Positions 1-8,292 of a stretch of DNA of 64,000 nucleotides are shown one piece after another. The stretch lies in the NCBI GenBank assembly GCA_963789535.1, contig CAWBKU010000003.1:186001-250000 (forward strand). The letters run 5' to 3'. Under the pieces are notes generated by a model. That model was not told where the DNA came from. It did not search any database and saw only the letters and a program-made list of their open reading frames with translations. The position numbers were made by a program, and so were the translations under genes. Origin of the DNA: CAVXHQ01 sp963789535 (GTDB taxonomy: Bacteria; Pseudomonadota; Alphaproteobacteria; Rhodobacterales; Rhodobacteraceae). The first letter of the stretch is position 1. Each line of letters begins with the position of its first letter.

Positions 1-556
1 GTTCCTGCGGCAGGTCGGCAGGCACGGTCCGCAGCTTCAGGCCCTCGAGGTCGGCGGGCGAGGTCACGCGGCGTTCGGTGTTGGCGAAGGACCGCCAGCC
101 GCCGGTATTGCCGATCGTCATCAGGCGGATCGTGTCGCCGCTGGTCTCGAGCGCCATGTCGCGCAGCGTGCGGGTGAACGACGTATCGGTCAGCACCTCT
201 TCGGCGATGCGATCGTCGGCCATCAGGTACGGCAGGTCGAGGACCTGGATGTATGGAAAAATCGACGCGGCGCCGCCGGAGGTCGAGATGTAGATGTCGA
301 TGGTGCCTTCGGAGACGGCCTCGAGGCATTCCTCGCCGGTCGAGCAAAGCTGGGTGCCGATGAACAGTTCGACCGCGATGTCGCCATTCGATGCCGCCTC
401 GACGTAGTTCTTGAACACGACGAGACCGTCGTAGTCCTCGTCCTCCTCGTTCGAATTCGCGGTGGCGCGCAGCGTGATCGACTGCGCCGCGACCGCCATG
501 GCCGATCCGGCCAGCAGGGTTGCCGCGAGAAGCGACGTTGTGAGACCTTTAAGCAT
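1..556 (-). CDS. TRAP transporter substrate-binding protein, DctP family (3' end outside window)
   Basis: The gene starts at the ATG at 556 behind a GGAGG-type ribosome binding site and runs off the left edge, leaving about 185 residues. The N-terminus is a classical signal peptide (hydrophobic LLAATLLAGSAM, cleavage near AAA/VAAQ). It is followed by the start of a DctP fold: I-T-L-R-A-T, then F-K-N-Y-V-E, a Q-L-C-S-T-G-E-E-C-L-E segment and the W-R-S-F-A-N-T region before 'L-E-G-L-K-L-R'. This periplasmic protein captures the substrate and hands it to the DctQM permease encoded just upstream on the same strand (59-bp gap), giving gene order Q-M-P. The ligand cannot be read from sequence. The neighbouring monooxygenase genes suggest an organic acid or sulfonate, which is inference only. 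Confidence 0.9.
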   Translation of the reverse strand, partial: MLKGLTTSLLAATLLAGSAMAVAAQSITLRATANSNEEDEDYDGLVVFKNYVEAASNGDIAVELFIGTQLCSTGEECLEAVSEGTIDIYISTSGGAASIFPYIQVLDLPYLMADDRIAEEVLTDTSFTRTLRDMALETSGDTIRLMTIGNTGGWRSFANTERRVTSPADLEGLKLRTVPADLPQE

Positions 557-615
557 GTGGTTCCTCCCTTTGCTTATCGTATGGTTCCGCGCGGGCGCGG
601 AGGTGATGGATGGCC

Positions 616-2109
616 TCAGTTTATGAAGCCGGTGAGGCGTGGAATGAAGAGCGAAATGGCCGGAATGTAGGTAATCATGAAGATCACGATCACCTGAACC
701 GCCAGGAACGGCAGGATGGCGCGCGCGATCGTCTCGACCTTTTCGCCCGACACCCCCGATGCCACGAAGAGGACGAGGCCCATCGGCGGCGTGGCGAGGC
801 CGACCGTCAGGTTGATCGCCATGATCATCGCGAAGTGCACCGGATGCACGCCGAGTTCGACGAAGATCGGCCCGAGGATCGGCCCGAGGATGATGATCGC
901 GGGGCCCGCGTCGAGGAACATGCCGACCAGAAACAGCAGCATGTTGATCAGGAACAGCAGGACCAGAGGATTGTCGGAGAGGCCGAGGATGATCTCGGTC
1001 ATGGTTTCCGGTGCATGGGACAGCGACACCACCGTCTTGAACGCGACCGCCGCACCGACGAGCAGCAGCACGGCAGAGGTGCCGAGCGCCGCGCGGCTGA
1101 GGACCGGCCAGAGGTCGGCCAGCCGCATGGAACGCAGCACGAAGAACGCGACCAGCAGGGCATAGGCGACCGCGACGGCACTCGCCTCGGTCGGCGTCGA
1201 CACGCCGATGAGGATGCCGCCGAGGATGATGATCGGCGTCTGGAGCGGGGCGACCGCCTTCTTGCAGATCAGGCGGAAGTCGTGGCTGACCTGACGGCGA
1301 TAGCCCATCAGCAGGACGTGGACGGCGAGGACGGACACGGCGAAGAGCGAGAGTTTCAGCGTGAGTTGTCCGACGTCCGGATCGTCCGAACCGACGAAGG
1401 TGATGGCGATCCAGTAGACGATGCCGCCGAAGTTCAGCCGCAGCAGGAAGAACGAGACCCAGTATTCGAGGGTCGTGATCTCCTGGTTCGGGCGCACCGA
1501 TTTCTGCGCCTTGGGCAGGTCGTAGCGGTCGGCCATGACCCGGACGCAGATCATCAGGCCGAGACCCATCAGGATGCCGGGGATGATACCCGCGAGGAAC
1601 AGGGCCGCGACGCTCTCGCCCATGACGTAGGCATAGATGATCATGATGCCGGACGGCGGGATGATCGGGCCGATGATCGACGAGGCGGCGGTGATCGCGG
1701 CGGCGAATTTGCGGGTATAGCCCTCGCGCTCCATCGCCGGGATCAGGGTCCGGCCAAGGGCCGAGACGTCGGCGACGGCGGAGCCCGACATGCCCGCGAA
1801 GAGGAACGAGGACAGGATGTTGACGTGCGCCAGACCGCCACGCAGATGGCCGATCATCGCCTGCGCGAAATCCACCAGCCGCGTGGTGATGCCGCCGCGG
1901 TTCATGATCTCGCCCGCCAGAAGAAAGAACGGCAGCGCCATCAGCGGGAAACTGTCCATCCCGGTATAGAGGTTGCGGTAGAGGTTGGGGATGAAGTTCG
2001 CCTGACCGTCGGCGTAAAGCAGCGCGAAGGGGGCGGCGAGCAGCGCGAAGAAGATCGGCACGCCGATCAGGATCATCACGATGAAGAGCGGCAGGAACCA
2101 TATCAGCAT
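616..2109 (-). CDS. TRAP transporter large permease, DctM family
   Basis: A 497-residue inner-membrane protein rich in hydrophobic helices, starting M-L-I-W-F-L-P-L. Family signatures include the G-M-S-G-S-A-V-A-D-V segment, 'G-P-I-I-P-P-S' and the C-terminal 'G-L-A-T-P-P-M-G'. DctM subunits are the Na+-driven channel part of tripartite TRAP importers. The ATG at 2109 shares one base with the TGA of the upstream DctQ gene (TGATG), so the two are translationally coupled. The insert between the two halves is somewhat longer than usual: around residues 270-330 there is a second pair of hydrophobic segments around Y-W-V-S-F-F-L-L-R. The same frame stays open upstream into dctQ, but that part is a shadow. 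Confidence 0.95.
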   Translation of the reverse strand: MLIWFLPLFIVMILIGVPIFFALLAAPFALLYADGQANFIPNLYRNLYTGMDSFPLMALPFFLLAGEIMNRGGITTRLVDFAQAMIGHLRGGLAHVNILSSFLFAGMSGSAVADVSALGRTLIPAMEREGYTRKFAAAITAASSIIGPIIPPSGIMIIYAYVMGESVAALFLAGIIPGILMGLGLMICVRVMADRYDLPKAQKSVRPNQEITTLEYWVSFFLLRLNFGGIVYWIAITFVGSDDPDVGQLTLKLSLFAVSVLAVHVLLMGYRRQVSHDFRLICKKAVAPLQTPIIILGGILIGVSTPTEASAVAVAYALLVAFFVLRSMRLADLWPVLSRAALGTSAVLLLVGAAVAFKTVVSLSHAPETMTEIILGLSDNPLVLLFLINMLLFLVGMFLDAGPAIIILGPILGPIFVELGVHPVHFAMIMAINLTVGLATPPMGLVLFVASGVSGEKVETIARAILPFLAVQVIVIFMITYIPAISLFIPRLTGFIN

Positions 2110-2720
2110 CAGTCCGCCCTCACCGCTTCGCCGCCGATCGGGCGGAGCCTGGCCTCGTAGCCGCCCAGCGCGATGAGCTGGCGGAGGATGAGTTCGAGGT
2201 TCACGAGGATCAGCAGGAACGAGCCGATCGCCAGCGAGGCGTAGACCCAGTTGTTCCTGAACCTGATCGCCTCCCACCCCTCGCCCAGAAACTGGAGCGG
2301 CACCCGCAGCGACGGGCTGTTGCCGCGCCCCGAGAGCGAGAAGACGTGGTTGTTGATGCCGACGTTCAGCATCAGGATCAGCACCCAGAGCGACAGCGCG
2401 AGGATCGCGAGGCCGAGCAGGCCCGCCACCATGCGGGGCAGGGCGGCCGCCAGCATGTCGATGGCGACGAACCCGCCCTGCCGGTAGGCCATCGGCGCCA
2501 TCAGGCCGGTCAGCCACAGCATCCCGAAACGCGCGCCTTCCTCGGTCCACGCGGGCGCGTCGTCGAGGACATAGCGAAAGAACACCTGGCCCAGGATCAG
2601 GCACACCATGATGAACAGCGCGCAGACGGCCAGAACCCTGCCGACCTCGAGGATCGCGGCATTGACGCGCTCGAGCGGCCACAACACTCCGAACAGAACC
2701 TGCACGGCATCCCCCCCCAT
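2109..2720 (-). CDS. TRAP transporter small permease, DctQ family
   Basis: A 203-residue membrane protein with four predicted hydrophobic segments (about residues 25-50, 60-80, 95-120 and 160-185). It has the family's F-F-R-Y-V-L after the first helix and a W-T-E-E-G-A-R motif, typical of DctQ. It pairs with the DctM encoded immediately downstream to form the TRAP permease. The start is the ATG at 2720, 115 bp downstream of the flavin reductase stop. That gap is enough for a separate promoter, or for simple read-through from the monooxygenase genes. The C-terminus overlaps the DctM start by one base. Confidence 0.93.
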   Translation of the reverse strand: MGGDAVQVLFGVLWPLERVNAAILEVGRVLAVCALFIMVCLILGQVFFRYVLDDAPAWTEEGARFGMLWLTGLMAPMAYRQGGFVAIDMLAAALPRMVAGLLGLAILALSLWVLILMLNVGINNHVFSLSGRGNSPSLRVPLQFLGEGWEAIRFRNNWVYASLAIGSFLLILVNLELILRQLIALGGYEARLRPIGGEAVRAD

Positions 2721-2835
2721 TTTGCCGCCCGGTGTCCGGTGCGGCGTTCCTCCCTTTGCGGCCCCGCGTCGCGGGACCGTCGTGCCGCCGATGATGGGCG
2801 CGCCGGGGCTCCTCTCCCCGTCGCGCCGGCGGTCG

Positions 2836-3363
2836 CTATGTCCCGTCGGCCGTGAGCCCGCCGAAACACCCGTATCTGCCGCCGTGAAAGATCAGCGGCT
2901 CGCCCCCCGTCGCATGCGCCCGGATTACCCGGCCGACGACGATGGTATGATCGCCCGCATCGTGCGCGGCCTCGAGGTTGCACTCGAAACAGGCGGCGAC
3001 ACCGGCGATCAGCGGCACGCCGGACGGGCCGGTTGACCAGTCCAGGCCCTCGAACGCGGTCTTCGAGCGGTTGAAGCCGTCGCAGATCGCCTTTTGCCGC
3101 GCGTCGAGCACGTGGATGGCAAACCGCTGCGCGTGCGCGAAATGCGCATAGCGGCGCGACGATTTTGCCGGCGACCAGAGCACCAGCGGCGGGTCGAGCG
3201 ACACGGAGGCGAAACTGTTGGCGACGATGCCGACCGGCCCCTCCGGCGTGTCGGTCGTGACCACCGTGACGCCGGTCGCAAAGGCCCCCAGGGCCGCGCG
3301 GAATGCCAGCGCATCGCCCTCGGGCAGGAACGGGGCGCCGGGCGCCATCTGCACATCTTCCAT
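2836..3363 (-). CDS. flavin reductase-like protein (FMN-binding split-barrel)
   Basis: A 175-residue protein with the flavin reductase domain over almost its full length: F-R-A-A-L-G-A-F-A-T-G-V-T-V-V-T-T, then 'G-I-V-A-N-S-F-A-S-V-S-L-D-P-P-L-V-L', 'F-A-I-H-V-L' and a C-terminal 'D-H-T-I-V-V-G-R-V'. Such enzymes use NAD(P)H to reduce free FMN or FAD for a partner two-component monooxygenase. Here the partner is almost certainly the SsuD-like enzyme two genes upstream. The ATG at 3363 overlaps the TGA of the aldo/keto reductase by one base; a GTG one codon earlier is also possible. Substrate of the pair is unknown. Confidence 0.92.
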   Translation of the reverse strand: MEDVQMAPGAPFLPEGDALAFRAALGAFATGVTVVTTDTPEGPVGIVANSFASVSLDPPLVLWSPAKSSRRYAHFAHAQRFAIHVLDARQKAICDGFNRSKTAFEGLDWSTGPSGVPLIAGVAACFECNLEAAHDAGDHTIVVGRVIRAHATGGEPLIFHGGRYGCFGGLTADGT

Positions 3364-4262
3364 CACGCTACCTCATGTCCCAGGGCTGCCTGATAGAGAG
3401 CAAACCACGTTTGCCGGTCCATGGCGACCTTGAAGGCGTCCGAAAGGCTCGCGATGCGCGACAGCGTGTTGGTGCCCATGACGGGCAGGATGCCCGCCGG
3501 ATGCGCCAGCAGCCAGGCGACGGCGACGGCGGCGGCATCGGTGCCGTTCGCGGTGCCGATCTCGCGCAGCAGGCGGGTCAGTTCGGGGCGACTTTCGGCC
3601 ATCAGGCTGCCACCGCCCAGCGGCGACCACGCCATGATCGCGCGCCGGGTGCGATGCGCAAAGGCGACGTCGCCGTCGGTCAGCGGCACATGGGCGCCGA
3701 GGCTGAGTTCGATCTGGTTGGCCACCAGCCGCGTCTGCATCCGCGATTCCAGCAGTTCGATATCCCAGGGGCGAAAGTTCGACACGCCGACGGCGCGGAC
3801 CTTGCCGCCCGTCACGAGGTCGTCGAGCGCGCGCCCGGTCTCGTCGGGGTCGATGAGCGGGTCCGGACGGTGGACCAGCAGCAGGTCGATCCGGTCGATC
3901 CCCATCAGGTCCAGCGAGGCGTCGACCGAGGCCATGATGTGCGCGCGGCTGGTGTCGTAGTGCTTGACCCGCGCGCCCGCATGCCGGCCGGCATCGACGA
4001 CGATGTCGCATTTGGTGACGATCTCGACCTTGTCCTTGAGGGCCGGCGCCACCCTGAACGCCGCGCCGAGGATTTCCTCGGCCATATAGCCGCCGTAGAT
4101 GTCGGCCTGATCGAGCGTGGTGATCCCCTGCGCGAGGCAGGCCTCGACCTTGGCCTGCACATGCGCGGGCGAGGTGTCGGCATCGTCGCCGAGGCGCCAC
4201 ATGCCATAGACGATGCGGCTGAAATCGAGGTCGTCGGCGATCTGGACGCGCGGCATGTTCAT
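3363..4262 (-). CDS. aldo/keto reductase
   Basis: A 299-residue TIM-barrel oxidoreductase of the YdhF-like AKR group. Visible family features are G-M-W-R-L near residue 20, 'D-Q-A-D-I-Y-G-G-Y' with the catalytic Tyr, K-C-D in the third strand, 'L-L-L-V-H-R-P-D-P' with the catalytic-pocket His, 'V-G-V-S-N-F' and the nucleotide-binding end 'G-T-N-T-L-S-R-I'. It should reduce or oxidise a carbonyl compound with NADP(H), probably one released or made by the adjacent monooxygenase. The ATG at 4262 overlaps the upstream TGA by four bases (ATGA), and the stop overlaps the flavin reductase start, so the three genes form one translationally coupled unit. Confidence 0.92.
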   Translation of the reverse strand: MNMPRVQIADDLDFSRIVYGMWRLGDDADTSPAHVQAKVEACLAQGITTLDQADIYGGYMAEEILGAAFRVAPALKDKVEIVTKCDIVVDAGRHAGARVKHYDTSRAHIMASVDASLDLMGIDRIDLLLVHRPDPLIDPDETGRALDDLVTGGKVRAVGVSNFRPWDIELLESRMQTRLVANQIELSLGAHVPLTDGDVAFAHRTRRAIMAWSPLGGGSLMAESRPELTRLLREIGTANGTDAAAVAVAWLLAHPAGILPVMGTNTLSRIASLSDAFKVAMDRQTWFALYQAALGHEVA

Positions 4263-5416
4263 TGGCGGCGGTCTCCGGTTCCGAGAGGGGTGGCGGGCGT
4301 CGACGCAGGCACGCGCCCATATTCGTGCGGCAACGAGCAGGTCTTCAGGTGCGGCAGGACGCGGCTGCCGAAATGCCCGGCCTCGTCCAGATGCGGATAG
4401 CCCGACAGGATGAAGGCGCGGATGCCCATCTTGCGATAGTCCTCGAGTTCGGAGAGCACCTGATCGGCCGAGCCGACGATGGCCGCGCCGCACCCCGACC
4501 GGGCGCGGCCGATGCCGGTCCACAGGTGCCGTTCGACATAGCCGAATTCGTCGGCCAGCTCGCGGGCCCGGGCCTGATGCGCCACGCCGAGCGAGGTCGC
4601 GTCGTGGCTCCGCTCGCGGATCAGCCGCCCGAATTCGTCGTCGAGCTTGCTCACCAGGCTTTCCGCATACTCGCGCGCCTCGGCCTCGGTGTCGCGGACG
4701 ATCACGTGGACCCGCAGGCCGTAGTCGAGCACGCGGCCATGCGCGGCAGCGCGGTCGTGGACCGCCTTCATCCGCTCTGCCAGTTGCGCCTTCGGCTCGG
4801 GCCACATCAGGTAGACGTCGCATTGCGCGCCGCAGAGTTCGAGCGCGTCGGGCGAATAGCCGCCAAAATAGAGAAGCGGGCCACCGGTCTGGTAGGGCAC
4901 GGCAGGAGCCGTCGACACGCCGTCGAATGTGTAGAACTGGCCGTCGTAATCCACCGTCTCGCGGGTCCAGCACTGGCGCAGCACCTCGACGACCTCGTGG
5001 CTGCGGCGATAGCGCAGCTTGCTGTCCGCCTTCTCGCCGGGGAAATCCGAGGAAATGACGTTGAGCGTCAGCCGCCCCTTCATCATGTGGTCGATGCCCG
5101 CGATCGTGCGCGCCAGCATCAGCGGATGCAACTCGCCACAGCGGATCGCGGCCAGCATGTTGATGGTCTCGGTCAGCGGCGCGCAACCGGCGACGAAGGT
5201 CAGGACGTCCTGCCCGACCTGATAGGACGAGGGGCACAGGATGTTGCGGAACCCGTGCCGCTCGGCGGTCTGCACGATGTTCAGGCAATGCTCCCACGTC
5301 GGCTTCAGCGCGCTCTCCTCGACGCCGAGATAGCGGTAGTCGTCGCCGCACAGCGCCGAGAACCACGACACTTCTGCGGCATCCAGATCCGCTGACCTGA
5401 CCGGCACGACGCTCAT
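4259..5416 (-). CDS. LLM-class flavin-dependent monooxygenase, SsuD-like
   Basis: A 385-residue bacterial luciferase-like TIM-barrel enzyme. It resembles alkanesulfonate monooxygenase: 'M-L-A-A-I-R-C-G-E-L-H-P' followed by 'A-R-T-I-A-G-I-D-H-M-M-K-G-R' near residues 87-115, and L-R-V-H-V-I-V-R near residues 234-241, which carries the Arg and His found in SsuD. The cysteine usually found near residue 55 of SsuD is not at the matching place (S-S-Y-Q-V-G-Q-D), so the substrate may not be a plain alkanesulfonate. It uses reduced flavin from the flavin reductase two genes on. It is the first gene of the leftward operon and is divergent from the GntR gene across an 83-bp gap. Confidence 0.92.
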   Translation of the reverse strand: MSVVPVRSADLDAAEVSWFSALCGDDYRYLGVEESALKPTWEHCLNIVQTAERHGFRNILCPSSYQVGQDVLTFVAGCAPLTETINMLAAIRCGELHPLMLARTIAGIDHMMKGRLTLNVISSDFPGEKADSKLRYRRSHEVVEVLRQCWTRETVDYDGQFYTFDGVSTAPAVPYQTGGPLLYFGGYSPDALELCGAQCDVYLMWPEPKAQLAERMKAVHDRAAAHGRVLDYGLRVHVIVRDTEAEAREYAESLVSKLDDEFGRLIRERSHDATSLGVAHQARARELADEFGYVERHLWTGIGRARSGCGAAIVGSADQVLSELEDYRKMGIRAFILSGYPHLDEAGHFGSRVLPHLKTCSLPHEYGRVPASTPATPLGTGDRRQ

Positions 5417-5499
5417 CGATTCCTCCCGAATCCCTGATTGCCCCCTTGCCTAGCACCTGAATTGCCCTGTAACAATAGTGTATCAATCGGGAGGGACAG
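5417..5499. promoter_or_regulatory. divergent promoter region between the monooxygenase operon and the GntR gene
   Basis: This 83-bp gap separates two divergent starts and must hold both promoters. Its most AT-rich part, TAACAATAGTGTATCAAT around 5471-5488, stands out strongly against the surrounding GC and is the likely core promoter or operator. A GGGAGG ribosome binding site follows directly before the regulator start. No perfect palindrome is visible, so I cannot define the operator. Confidence 0.45.
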
Positions 5500-6228
5500 A
5501 TGCAGGCGGAGGAGAGTGCGACGGCGCCGAATGCCGCCCTGCCGCTCTACATCCAGATCAGCGAACGTCTGATCCGCGAGATCGCCGCAGGGCATCTGGC
5601 GGACGGCATCCGCCTGCCGCCGGAACGCGACATGGCGGCAGGTCTCGGCACCTCGGTCGGCACGCTGCGCAAGGCGCTGTCGGACCTCGAGGACAAGGGG
5701 TTGCTGCGCCGGGTGCAGGGGTCGGGCAATTATATCCGGCACCGCGCCGGCGTCGCCTCGGTCTATTCGCTGTTCCGGATCGAGCGGGTGACGGGCGGTG
5801 GCCTGCCGAATGCTCAGGTGCTGTCGGTCGCACGCCTGCCCAAGCCGGAAGATTCGCCGGGGTTCGGGCCGGGCGGCGAGGGGCACCGCATCCGGCGCCT
5901 GCGGCGGCTGGACGACGTGGTCGTCGCCCTCGAGGAGATCTGGCTCGACGGCGACCGCGCCTCGCGGATCGACGCCGCAGACCTCTCGGACTCGCTCTAT
6001 CTCTACTACCGCGACCGCCTGAACCTCGTGATCGGGCAGGTCGAGGACCGGATCGGCACGGCGCCGGTGCCGGGCTGGACGGACGCCCGGTTCGCGCCCG
6101 TCGCAGGGTCCGTCGCAGGCTTCGTCGAGCGGACAGGACGGGACGCGCAGGGCGCGCCGGTGGAATATTCGCGGACATGGTTCGACAGCAACGTGGCGCG
6201 CTATGTCGCGCGCAATGGCAAGGTGTGA
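5500..6228 (+). CDS. GntR-family transcriptional regulator with UTRA domain (HutC/FarR type)
   Basis: A 242-residue regulator. Residues about 15-85 form the winged helix-turn-helix: L-Y-I-Q-I-S-E-R-L-I-R-E-I, then 'L-P-P-E-R-D-M-A-A' and 'G-T-L-R-K-A-L-S-D-L-E-D-K-G-L-L'. Residues about 100-235 form the UTRA ligand-binding domain (R-R-L-D-D-V-V-V-A-L-E-E-I-W). HutC-type regulators are usually repressors released by a pathway metabolite. Its divergent position and immediate proximity make it the probable regulator of the monooxygenase/TRAP operon. The Gfo/Idh gene follows after 7 bp in the same direction and is probably co-transcribed. Confidence 0.92.
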   Translation: MQAEESATAPNAALPLYIQISERLIREIAAGHLADGIRLPPERDMAAGLGTSVGTLRKALSDLEDKGLLRRVQGSGNYIRHRAGVASVYSLFRIERVTGGGLPNAQVLSVARLPKPEDSPGFGPGGEGHRIRRLRRLDDVVVALEEIWLDGDRASRIDAADLSDSLYLYYRDRLNLVIGQVEDRIGTAPVPGWTDARFAPVAGSVAGFVERTGRDAQGAPVEYSRTWFDSNVARYVARNGKV

Positions 6229-6235
6229 GACGCAA

Positions 6236-7321
6236 ATGACGACAGTGAACTATGGCCTGATCGGCTGCGGCATGATGGGCCACGAGCATCTGCGCAACAT
6301 CGCGCTGATCCCCGACGCGCGGGTCGCAGCCGTCTATGATCCGGTGGCCGCTCAGGCGCAGAGTGCGGCCGCGCTGTCTGGCGCGCGCATTGCGGACAGC
6401 ATCGCCGACCTGCTGACCGAACCCGCCCTCGACGCCCTCGTCGTGGTCAGCCCGAACCACCTGCACATGGCGCAACTGACCGAGATCGGCGCAATCCGCC
6501 CGCTGCCGATCCTCATGGAAAAGCCGCTCTATACCGCGCCCGCCGATGCCGCGCGGGTGGCGACGCTGGCGCAGGACTATCCCGCGCCGATCTGGGTCGC
6601 GATGGAATACCGCTATATGCCGCCCGTCGCGGCCCTCATCGCGCAGGCCGAGGCGGCGACGGGCGGCATCGCAATGCTCTCGATCCGCGAGCACCGTTTT
6701 CCGTTCCTCGACAAGATCGGCGACTGGAACCGCTTCGACGCCCAGACGGGGGGCACCTTCGTCGAAAAGTGCTGCCATTTCTTCGACCTGATGCGCCTCG
6801 TCCTGAAATCCGATCCGGTCCGCGTCATGGCCAGCGCCGGGCAGGCGGTGAACCACCGCGACGAACGCTATGACGGCAAGGCCCCCGACATCCTCGACCA
6901 CGGCTATGTCCTCGTCGATTTCGCGTCCGGCGCGCGCGCCATGCTCGAATTGTGCATGTTCGCCGAAGGCAGCCGCTATCAGGAAGAGATCGTCGCGACG
7001 GGCCCGCTGGGCAAGATCGAATGCCACGTGCCCGGCCCGGGCCGGTTCTGGCCCGCCGCCCTCGGGCCGGTGCCCACGCCGCAACTGATCGTGAGCCCGC
7101 GTGACCCCAAGGGCCCGATCTTCAGCGAGATCCCCGTCGATCCGCTCTTGCTCGAGGCAGGCGACCACAACGGCTCGACGTTCTATCAGCATCAGCGGTT
7201 CAATGCGGTGGTGCGCGGCGAGGCCGAGGTCGAGGTGAGGGTCGGCGACGGCGCTTGGGCCGTGGCGATGGGTCTGGCGGCGCAAGTGTCCGCGCGCACC
7301 GGACAGGCGGTAACGCTTTAG
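6236..7321 (+). CDS. Gfo/Idh/MocA-family NAD(P)-dependent oxidoreductase
   Basis: A 361-residue protein with an N-terminal Rossmann fold (Y-G-L-I-G-C-G-M-M-G-H-E-H) and the family signature 'M-E-K-P-L-Y' near residue 95 with the catalytic-domain Lys. The C-terminal sheet domain contains 'E-K-C-C-H-F-F-D-L-M', which places the His used in substrate binding. I chose the ATG at 6236 because an AAGGTG site precedes it and the Rossmann strand begins within four residues. Such enzymes oxidise or reduce sugars, inositols or related polyols. The exact substrate is not predictable. It follows the GntR gene closely and may serve the same pathway. Confidence 0.88.
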   Translation: MTTVNYGLIGCGMMGHEHLRNIALIPDARVAAVYDPVAAQAQSAAALSGARIADSIADLLTEPALDALVVVSPNHLHMAQLTEIGAIRPLPILMEKPLYTAPADAARVATLAQDYPAPIWVAMEYRYMPPVAALIAQAEAATGGIAMLSIREHRFPFLDKIGDWNRFDAQTGGTFVEKCCHFFDLMRLVLKSDPVRVMASAGQAVNHRDERYDGKAPDILDHGYVLVDFASGARAMLELCMFAEGSRYQEEIVATGPLGKIECHVPGPGRFWPAALGPVPTPQLIVSPRDPKGPIFSEIPVDPLLLEAGDHNGSTFYQHQRFNAVVRGEAEVEVRVGDGAWAVAMGLAAQVSARTGQAVTL

Positions 7322-7322
7322 C

Positions 7323-8219
7323 TCAGGGCGCTATCGCCTTGAGATGCTGCGTAAAGGCCGGATCGGCCATCAGGGCGCGACAGCGTGCGAACCGCCCGTC
7401 GGCATAGGCGCGGAAATCCTCGGCCGGATTGCCGCCGGCAAGCTGGATCAGACCCCAGAGCGTCCAGAGCAGGTCGCACATCGCCTTGTAGATCACCATC
7501 CGGCCCCGGTCGGCGGGGCTTGCCGCACCGCCGAAATAGGCCGCGAGCATCTCGTCGTCCTGCGTCGGTGTGAACCCGCCCTCGACCGACAGATCGCCCA
7601 GATCCCACATCGGATCGTTCATGCCGGAATACTCCCAGTCGACGATCCACATCCGCTCGCCAGTATCGAGAAAGTTCTCGCAAAGCGGATCGCAGTGGCA
7701 GGGCACCGCTGCCACCGCCCCGCGCGCGAGCGCCGCGCGCACCGTTTCGGCCTCCCCGACCACATCGTGATAGCCATCGGGCAGGGCGACCGATTTCGTC
7801 GCGAGGATGGCGAGATAGTCGTCGATCATCGCAAAGAGCTCGAACCGGAACGGGAATGTGGCACCCGAGCGGTGCAGTGTCGCAAAGGCGGCGCCCGCGC
7901 GTCCCGGTGCCCCGGAACGGGCTGCAAAGGAGGCGGGCGTCATCGTCTCGGCGCCCGCGACGTATCGCGTGACCATGATCCCGGTCGCCGGATCGGCATG
8001 AACGACCTCCGGGCCGACACCGGCGTCCGCCGCCAGCCGCGCCGTTTCCGCCTCGTGGGCGCGGTTTATGTATTCCGCCGTTCCCGCGCCCGGCAGGCGA
8101 ACACAATGGTCTCCGACGCGGAACACCCGGTTGGTGAGGCCACCCAGCCGTTCGGCCTCCCCGCGGAAATCCGCCAGTGCCGGAATACCCGCAATTGCCT
8201 GTTTCAACTCGGGGTCCAT
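7323..8219 (-). CDS. choline-kinase-like phosphotransferase (APH/ChoK superfamily)
   Basis: A 298-residue kinase-fold protein. It has the glycine-rich start 'L-G-G-L-T-N-R-V-F-R-V', the Brenner-type catalytic loop 'H-C-D-P-L-C-E-N-F-L' and the metal-binding 'I-V-D-W-E-Y-S-G-M-N-D-P-M-W-D-L', all close to LicA and choline kinases. The start at 8219 is preceded by AGAGG; the frame is open further upstream but lacks family similarity there. It faces the Gfo/Idh gene tail to tail with one base between the stops. A paralogue lies 3 kb further on inside the betaine-type ABC operon. Choline or ethanolamine phosphorylation is the family role; use here is inferred. Confidence 0.85.
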   Translation of the reverse strand: MDPELKQAIAGIPALADFRGEAERLGGLTNRVFRVGDHCVRLPGAGTAEYINRAHEAETARLAADAGVGPEVVHADPATGIMVTRYVAGAETMTPASFAARSGAPGRAGAAFATLHRSGATFPFRFELFAMIDDYLAILATKSVALPDGYHDVVGEAETVRAALARGAVAAVPCHCDPLCENFLDTGERMWIVDWEYSGMNDPMWDLGDLSVEGGFTPTQDDEMLAAYFGGAASPADRGRMVIYKAMCDLLWTLWGLIQLAGGNPAEDFRAYADGRFARCRALMADPAFTQHLKAIAP

Positions 8220-8292
8220 CGCCTTACCTCTGTGCTCGGATGCGTCCAGCCTGTGACAGGGCGCGCAGAGTTTCAACCCGCGGGGACACGGC

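Noticed and set aside
610..2160. Long open frame antisense to the DctM gene
   Set aside because: Its product is almost entirely Asp, Arg, His, Gln and Glu, the typical mirror of a hydrophobic gene at high GC; the opposite strand encodes a clear family.
4259..5416. Naming the monooxygenase ssuD
   Set aside because: Similarity is clear but the Cys of the family is missing and there is a TRAP rather than an ABC importer, so a gene symbol would overstate the evidence.
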